Source of the DNA: Alphaproteobacteria bacterium
Lineage (GTDB): Bacteria; Pseudomonadota; Alphaproteobacteria; Ferrovibrionales; Ferrovibrionaceae
Direction: 5' to 3'
Length of the DNA stretch: 64,000 nucleotides
NCBI GenBank assembly: GCA_017307375.1
Contig: JAFKFH010000011.1
Span: forward strand, 1-64,000
The translations under genes and the position numbers were made by a program. Positions 59,900 through 64,000 of this stretch are shown one piece after another (position 1 is the first letter of the stretch; each line of letters begins with the position of its first letter). The notes below the pieces were generated by a model, which saw nothing but the letters and a program-made list of their open reading frames with translations, was not told where the DNA came from and did not search any database.

Positions 59900-60021
59900 A
59901 TACGGTGGAAAACGAATCGAAGCCAATCCACCGTATCGCACGGATGAAGCGTTGCTAAAGTAAGGCGCCCAGCAACCGTCGGCTGCATCCGACCCGGCTT
60001 GCGGTGGCAGCCGATGCAGCC
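59900..60021 (+). promoter_or_regulatory. Two inverted repeats upstream of the XRE regulator
   Basis: ATACGGTGGA (59900-59909) and TCCACCGTAT (59927-59936) form a perfect 10-bp inverted repeat with a 17-nt gap, suitable as an operator. GGCTGCATC (59981-59989) and GATGCAGCC (60013-60021) form a second perfect repeat that ends beside the GAGGAG preceding the ATG. It could fold in the mRNA leader. Confidence 0.55.
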
Positions 60022-60037
60022 GAGGAGCACACAGGTC

Positions 60038-60436
60038 ATGGGCAAAGTCGCTAAGCGTGTAGACGAGTTGGTCGGCGAGCGGATCCGCGAGAGGCGGACG
60101 CAGATGGGCCTGACGCAGGAACATCTGGCTGCCGCCCTGTCGATTTCCTACCAGCAGGTGCAGAAATACGAAACCGGCGCCAACCGGGTTTCGGCCGGCC
60201 GTCTCTACGAGATTGCCCAGCGCCTCGAGATTCCGGTCAGCTATTTCTTCGACGGGCTGGACACCACCACGGCCTCCGAACCGCTGGAGCATGGCGGCAA
60301 GAATCGGTCGACCATCGAGCTGGTTCGCAATTTCGGCGAGATCGACGAAGCCAGCATCCGCTCGGCCGTGTCAGGCCTGATCAAGACGCTGGCCGGGCGG
60401 CCGCGCCGCCGGTCGAAGTCCCTGCCCCCAATGTAA
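60038..60436 (+). CDS. XRE family transcriptional regulator (Cro/CI-type HTH)
   Basis: 132 aa from ATG 60038 (MGKVAKRVDELVGERIRERR). The HTH is QMGLTQEHLAAALSISYQQV with QKYETGANRVSAGRLYEIAQ, continuing RLEIPVSYFFDGLD. A helical and basic C-terminal part (GLIKTLAGRPRRRSKSLPP) follows. Proteins of this type are widespread single-copy regulators in alphaproteobacteria. It is on the opposite strand inside an otherwise minus-strand set of envelope and cell-division genes. Two inverted repeats precede it, so autoregulation is possible. Confidence 0.9.
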   Translation: MGKVAKRVDELVGERIRERRTQMGLTQEHLAAALSISYQQVQKYETGANRVSAGRLYEIAQRLEIPVSYFFDGLDTTTASEPLEHGGKNRSTIELVRNFGEIDEASIRSAVSGLIKTLAGRPRRRSKSLPPM

Positions 60437-60466
60437 CCACGTCGCCGTTCCCCGCGGCGGATCACG

Positions 60467-60501
60467 AAAAAACCCGGCTGTCCTGCGACAGCCGGGTTTT
60501 T
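60467..60501. terminator. Bidirectional rho-independent terminator
   Basis: Perfect 10-bp stem CCCGGCTGTC (60473-60482) / GACAGCCGGG (60487-60496) with CTGC loop. An A6 run precedes it and a T5 run follows. It works in both directions between the convergent XRE and lpxC genes. Confidence 0.92.
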
Positions 60502-60524
60502 GATTGCGGCCGTGCCGCGAAAGA

Positions 60525-61505
60525 CTATTCGGCGGCGGCGCCGGCCAAGGCCGAGCCACCCATCGCCACCTTGCGGCGCGGCAGGGCGATCGGCGCCGTC
60601 GAGGTGGTCAGCGTCCAGTTCGCCTCGTCGGCGAAGAGCGCCTTCAGCACTTCGATATGCATCATGTGGCCGGCCCGCTCGCCCAGGAACCGGCCGAGGA
60701 TCGGCGCACCGGCAAGGTAGAGGTCGCCCAGCGCATCGAGCGCCTTGTGGCGGACGAACTCGTCGTCGTAACGCAGCCCGCCCGGGTTCAGCACACCGTC
60801 GTCGCCGATGACCACGGCATTCTCCAGCGACCCGCCGCGACCGAGGCCACGGGCGCGCATCGCCTCGACCTCATGGGCGAAGCCGAAGGTACGGGCCTGG
60901 GCCAGTTCGGCCGAAAAGGCGTTGCCCTTGAGGGCGAAGGCCAGCGACTGCCGGCCGATCACCGAGCTGTCGAAATCGATGGCGAGGTCGATCGTCAGGT
61001 GGTCGTCCTGGGTGGGCAGCAACGCCGCGAACTTGTTGCCCCGGCGCACCTCGACCGGGCGCAGCACGCGGACATGGCGGCGCGGGCTGCGCTGCAGCTC
61101 GAGCCCGGCTTCGGCGATCAGCGCCACGAAGGGCGCGGACGAGCCGTCCATCACCGGCACTTCGGCACCGTCGATCTCGATCACCAGGTTGTCGACGCCC
61201 TGGCCGGCCAGCGCCGCCATCAGATGCTCGACGGTGGCAATGCGCATGTCGCCGTCGCCCAGGCAGGTGCAGAGCGCGGTGTCGACCACCCGGTCGAACC
61301 GCGCCACCATCTCGGGCCGGCCCGGCAGGTCGACGCGGCGGAAGACGATGCCGTGATCGGGAGCGGCCGGGATCAGCCGCAGGCGCACCGGTGCGCCGCT
61401 GTGAACGCCAACACCGTCGCACTGGGTTTCCCGCGCCAGCGTGTGCTGCCAGGGGGTGGTGTTCCAGTTGGGGCGATGGTGAATCACGCGCAGACCTCGA
61501 AACAT
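60525..61505 (-). CDS. lpxC: UDP-3-O-acyl-N-acetylglucosamine deacetylase
   Basis: 326 aa from ATG 61505 (MFRGLRVIHHRPNW). This zinc enzyme catalyses the committed step of lipid A synthesis. It shows QHTLARETQCDGVGVHSGAP, the zinc-binding IATVEHLMAALAGQGVDNLV, GSSAPFVALIAEAG, ARTFGFAHEVEAMRARGL, GLRYDDEFVRHKALDALGDL (His/Asp zinc ligands) and GHMMHIEVLKALFAD. The usual position after ftsZ is kept. Presence of lpxC confirms a Gram-negative outer membrane. Confidence 0.97.
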   Translation of the reverse strand: MFRGLRVIHHRPNWNTTPWQHTLARETQCDGVGVHSGAPVRLRLIPAAPDHGIVFRRVDLPGRPEMVARFDRVVDTALCTCLGDGDMRIATVEHLMAALAGQGVDNLVIEIDGAEVPVMDGSSAPFVALIAEAGLELQRSPRRHVRVLRPVEVRRGNKFAALLPTQDDHLTIDLAIDFDSSVIGRQSLAFALKGNAFSAELAQARTFGFAHEVEAMRARGLGRGGSLENAVVIGDDGVLNPGGLRYDDEFVRHKALDALGDLYLAGAPILGRFLGERAGHMMHIEVLKALFADEANWTLTTSTAPIALPRRKVAMGGSALAGAAAE

Positions 61506-61584
61506 CGTTGTCACGGTCCGCTTCGGCGATCCCCTGCAGCCGGTCATCGAAAGACTCAGGCCAAGGGAAATCCGCAAAAGCTAA

Positions 61585-61605
61585 GGGGGGTTGTAGCAAC
61601 CCCCC
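61585..61605 (-). terminator. Stem-loop downstream of ftsZ
   Basis: GGGGGGTTG (61585-61593) pairs perfectly with CAACCCCCC (61597-61605) with a 3-nt loop. Read on the minus strand it is followed by TTAGCTTTT. Likely a (partial) terminator between ftsZ and lpxC. Confidence 0.6.
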
Positions 61606-61632
61606 AAGCCCTTGCTCAAATCAATCGTTGTT

Positions 61633-61670
61633 ACAAGGTGTTACCCCTGGCGGAGCTGGTAACCCCTTGT
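61633..61670 (-). other. Second inverted repeat between ftsZ and lpxC
   Basis: The arms at 61633-61645 and 61658-61670 match at 12 of 13 positions around a 12-nt loop (ACAAGG... with ...CCTTGT). There is no T run. It may be an mRNA-stabilising hairpin after ftsZ or an operator for lpxC. Confidence 0.45.
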
Positions 61671-61691
61671 TTAGATTGACCTATTTTCGCC

Positions 61692-63335
61692 TCAATTGGC
61701 CTGCCGGCGCAGGAATGCCGGAATCGCCAGGATGTCCTCGGCCGCGTTGGCCGAGACCGGCCGGTCCATCGGGTCGAGACCGGACAGGCCGGGGCGGGCC
61801 GCCGCCTGGGGCTGCGGGGCCGGTGCCGGGGCGGCCGGGGCGGCCTGCATCGAAGCCTGCGGGGCGCGCGCCACCATCGGCTCCGACCGCGGGGTCGCCA
61901 TCGGCTGGGCCGGGACGGCAGTGCGGCCGAATCCGAAGATCTTGTCCGACAGGCTGATCTTGCGCGGCTTCGGCGCGGCCTGGGCCTCGGCCTCGCGGAA
62001 CAGCATGGCCTGGCTGGTGGCGGCCGGGCGCGGGGCGACCGGCTGGGCAACCTGCTGGGCGACCGGCTGGACCATTACCGGTTCCGGCGCGGCAACCGGC
62101 GCCGGGGCGACCGGCTCGGCTTCGAGCTGGGCCACGACCGGTTCCGGGGCGGGCTCGGCCACGGCAGGGGCGGCAACCGGCGCCGCGACCGCCGCGGTGG
62201 CGGCGCCGCCCATGGCGACCGACGTACGGGCGGCCGGGGCAGGCGCGGCCGGACGCAGCGTGGCCGCCGGGCGGACGAACGGGGTGACGACCGGGCTGGG
62301 CGCCGCCGGGGTCGAGCCGACCGCGTGGGTGGTGGTCAGCGCCTCGGGCGGACGCTTCTCGATCAGCTGGGCGTCGATGCCGGTGGCGACGACGGTCACC
62401 CGCATGCGGCCTTCGAGATTATCGTCGAGCGTCGAGCCGACGATGATGTTGGCGTCGGGATCGACCTCGTTGCGGATGCGGTTGGCCGCCTCGTCGACCT
62501 CGTACAGGGTCAGGTCGGGACCGCCGGTGATGTTGATGAGCACGCCGCGCGCGCCCTTCATCGAGATATCGTCGAGCAGCGGGTTGGCGATGGCGCGTTC
62601 GGCGGCTTCCAGCGCGCGGCTTTCGCCGTCGGCCTCGCCGGTGCCCATCATCGCCTTGCCCATCTCCGACATCACCGAGCGGACGTCGGCGAAGTCGAGG
62701 TTGATCAGGCCGGGCATGACCATCAGGTCGGTGATGCCGCGCACGCCCGAATGCAGGACGTTGTCGGCCATGCGGAAGGCGTCGGTGAAGGTGGTCTTCT
62801 CGTTGGCGATCCGGAACAGGTTCTGGTTCGGGATCACGATCAGCGTGTCGACGTATTGCTGCAGCTCGTTGATGCCGGCCTCGGCCAGGCGCATGCGCTT
62901 GGAGCCCTCGAACTGGAAGGGCTTGGTGACGACGCCGACGGTCAGGATGCCGAGCTCCTTGGCCGCGCGTGCAATTACGGGTGCCGCACCGGTGCCGGTG
63001 CCGCCGCCCATGCCGGCCGCGATGAAGGCCATGTGGCTCGAGCGCAGATGCTCGACGATTTCGTCATAGGCTTCCTCGGCGGCCGCGCGGCCGACATCGG
63101 GGCGCGCCCCGGCGCCCAGGCCGGCCGTGACCTGCAGGCCGAGCTGGATGCGACGCTCGGCCAGGCTGTTGGCAATGGCCTGCGCATCGGTGTTGGCCAC
63201 CACGAACTCGACGCCTTCGAGGTTCGCGCTGATCATGTTGTTCACCGCGTTGCCGCCGGCGCCGCCGACGCCGACTACGATGATCCGCGGCTTGAGCTCG
63301 GTGTCCTCGGCAGGAACGCTCAGGTTGATCGGCAT
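61692..63335 (-). CDS. ftsZ: Cell division protein FtsZ
   Basis: 547 aa tubulin-like GTPase that forms the division ring. GTP-binding: [16 protein letters not shown], tubulin signature [16 protein letters not shown] near residue 110, and the T7 loop [12 protein letters not shown]. Residues from about 330 to 525 are a long Ala/Pro-rich disordered linker (repeats such as PVAAPEPV and APAPAPQPQ), longer than in E. coli. It ends in the conserved tail [14 protein letters not shown] that binds FtsA and other partners. Alphaproteobacterial FtsZ proteins commonly have such linkers. Confidence 0.98.
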   Translation of the reverse strand: MPINLSVPAEDTELKPRIIVVGVGGAGGNAVNNMISANLEGVEFVVANTDAQAIANSLAERRIQLGLQVTAGLGAGARPDVGRAAAEEAYDEIVEHLRSSHMAFIAAGMGGGTGTGAAPVIARAAKELGILTVGVVTKPFQFEGSKRMRLAEAGINELQQYVDTLIVIPNQNLFRIANEKTTFTDAFRMADNVLHSGVRGITDLMVMPGLINLDFADVRSVMSEMGKAMMGTGEADGESRALEAAERAIANPLLDDISMKGARGVLINITGGPDLTLYEVDEAANRIRNEVDPDANIIVGSTLDDNLEGRMRVTVVATGIDAQLIEKRPPEALTTTHAVGSTPAAPSPVVTPFVRPAATLRPAAPAPAARTSVAMGGAATAAVAAPVAAPAVAEPAPEPVVAQLEAEPVAPAPVAAPEPVMVQPVAQQVAQPVAPRPAATSQAMLFREAEAQAAPKPRKISLSDKIFGFGRTAVPAQPMATPRSEPMVARAPQASMQAAPAAPAPAPQPQAAARPGLSGLDPMDRPVSANAAEDILAIPAFLRRQAN

Positions 63336-63491
63336 TTGTCCATCTCCGCCAGTTTTATCCGTTCATAGTCCCCAGTACGTCCGAGTCCCCGTGGCATCCC
63401 CATGCCGGAAGGACCCTTCGTAATCCCCTTGGCCGATTCGGAAGCCCCGACAGCTTCCTTGAAGTCTCGGCCTCAGGGCGCAATGCCCCGT

Positions 63492-64000
63492 TTATCCACT
63501 CGCCGTAAGCCAGCGAAATACGCGGGTAAATGGTCCGGCACCGGTCGTCTCGGGTTCGGGCACTGCCGACTCGACTTCGACGCGATCCTGCAACGCATAG
63601 GATAACAATCCAGCGCACGTAGAGAAAGCGGGACCGCCCGTCGTCTCCGCCAGCCCTGCGACTCGGATGGGTCGTCCGAGTCGAACCTGCTTGTCAAGGA
63701 TGCGGGCAGCCTGCTCGCGCATTCCCTGCAGCTGCGAGGCGCCGCCGGTCAGCACGACTCGGCGGCCCGCGATCTTGTCGAATCCGGTAGCGCCGACCCG
63801 GTCGCGCACCAGTTCCAGCGTCTCCTCGACCCGCGGCTTGATGATGCCGACCAGATGCGAACGCGGCACATGCAGCGCCTGGGCATCCTCGCCCTCGCCG
63901 ACCTGCGGCACCTCGATCGTCTCGTTGTCGTCGGCGTGGCTGCCGATGCCTGAGCCGTAGAAGGTCTTCAGGCGCTCGGCATGGGCCATCGGCGTCGACA
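63492..64000 (-). CDS. ftsA: Cell division protein FtsA, C-terminal part (cut by window edge)
   Basis: About 170 residues reach the right edge. The frame continues upstream of the methionine at 63989 (STPMAHAERLKTFYGS), so this is an internal position. IGIIKPRVEETL-type text (LVGIIKPRVEETLELVRDRV), the actin-fold phosphate motif VVLTGGASQLQGM, and VRLGRPIRVAGLAETTGGPA are typical of FtsA. It anchors FtsZ to the membrane. The gap to ftsZ is 156 bp. Confidence 0.95.
   Translation of the reverse strand, partial: STPMAHAERLKTFYGSGIGSHADDNETIEVPQVGEGEDAQALHVPRSHLVGIIKPRVEETLELVRDRVGATGFDKIAGRRVVLTGGASQLQGMREQAARILDKQVRLGRPIRVAGLAETTGGPAFSTCAGLLSYALQDRVEVESAVPEPETTGAGPFTRVFRWLTASG

Overview
The window is high-G+C DNA from an alphaproteobacterium. 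The evidence is the ftsA-ftsZ-lpxC ... bamD-recN-ligA gene order, an FtsZ ending in the conserved [14 protein letters not shown] tail, a DUF1127 protein, and a GTTC-N7-GTTC LexA box of the alphaproteobacterial type in front of uvrB. A Rhodospirillales/Acetobacterales-like host is my guess; nothing here fixes the genus. Most of the window is ordinary chromosome. The main accessory block is 8.3-21.3 kb.

Left part (1-8.3 kb): two acyl-CoA synthetase genes (the second with an eroded active site), a hybrid PAS histidine kinase with an OmpR-type regulator, an SOS-controlled uvrB, and an exported serine hydrolase.

CRISPR block (8.3-21.3 kb): a complete type I-C locus on the minus strand. The order is cas3-cas5c-cas8c-cas7c-cas4-cas1-cas2, then a leader and a 56-repeat array (9706-13385). 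From cas5c to cas1 each stop codon overlaps the next start. Beyond the distal (oldest) end of the array lie a frameshifted phage head-morphogenesis fragment (8492-9274) and a second frameshifted small phage-like ORF. Next to them is a perfect orphan repeat at 8460, with a possible decayed repeat one period further out at 8391. So phage DNA sits between two copies of the CRISPR repeat.

Middle (21.3-38 kb): two TetR-regulated transporter or membrane-protein modules with visible operators, a receiver protein, and a large propeller-GGDEF signalling protein. Next is a GntR-headed cluster: a polar-amino-acid ABC importer, a class IV aminotransferase-like protein, an acyl-CoA ligase and an SDR. It looks like an uptake and catabolic unit for an unidentified amine or amino acid. 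A TauE exporter and a pteridine-reductase-like SDR follow.

Right part (38-64 kb): uvrC-pgsA-moaD-moaE, a CHASE hybrid kinase with an EAL response regulator, a haloalkane dehalogenase divergent from a MocR regulator, uvrD-prmA, a DUF1127 gene, an aminopeptidase P, a small lipoprotein, an A+T-rich stretch with an unknown small gene, then ligA-recN-bamD, an XRE regulator on the opposite strand, and lpxC-ftsZ-ftsA running off the right edge.
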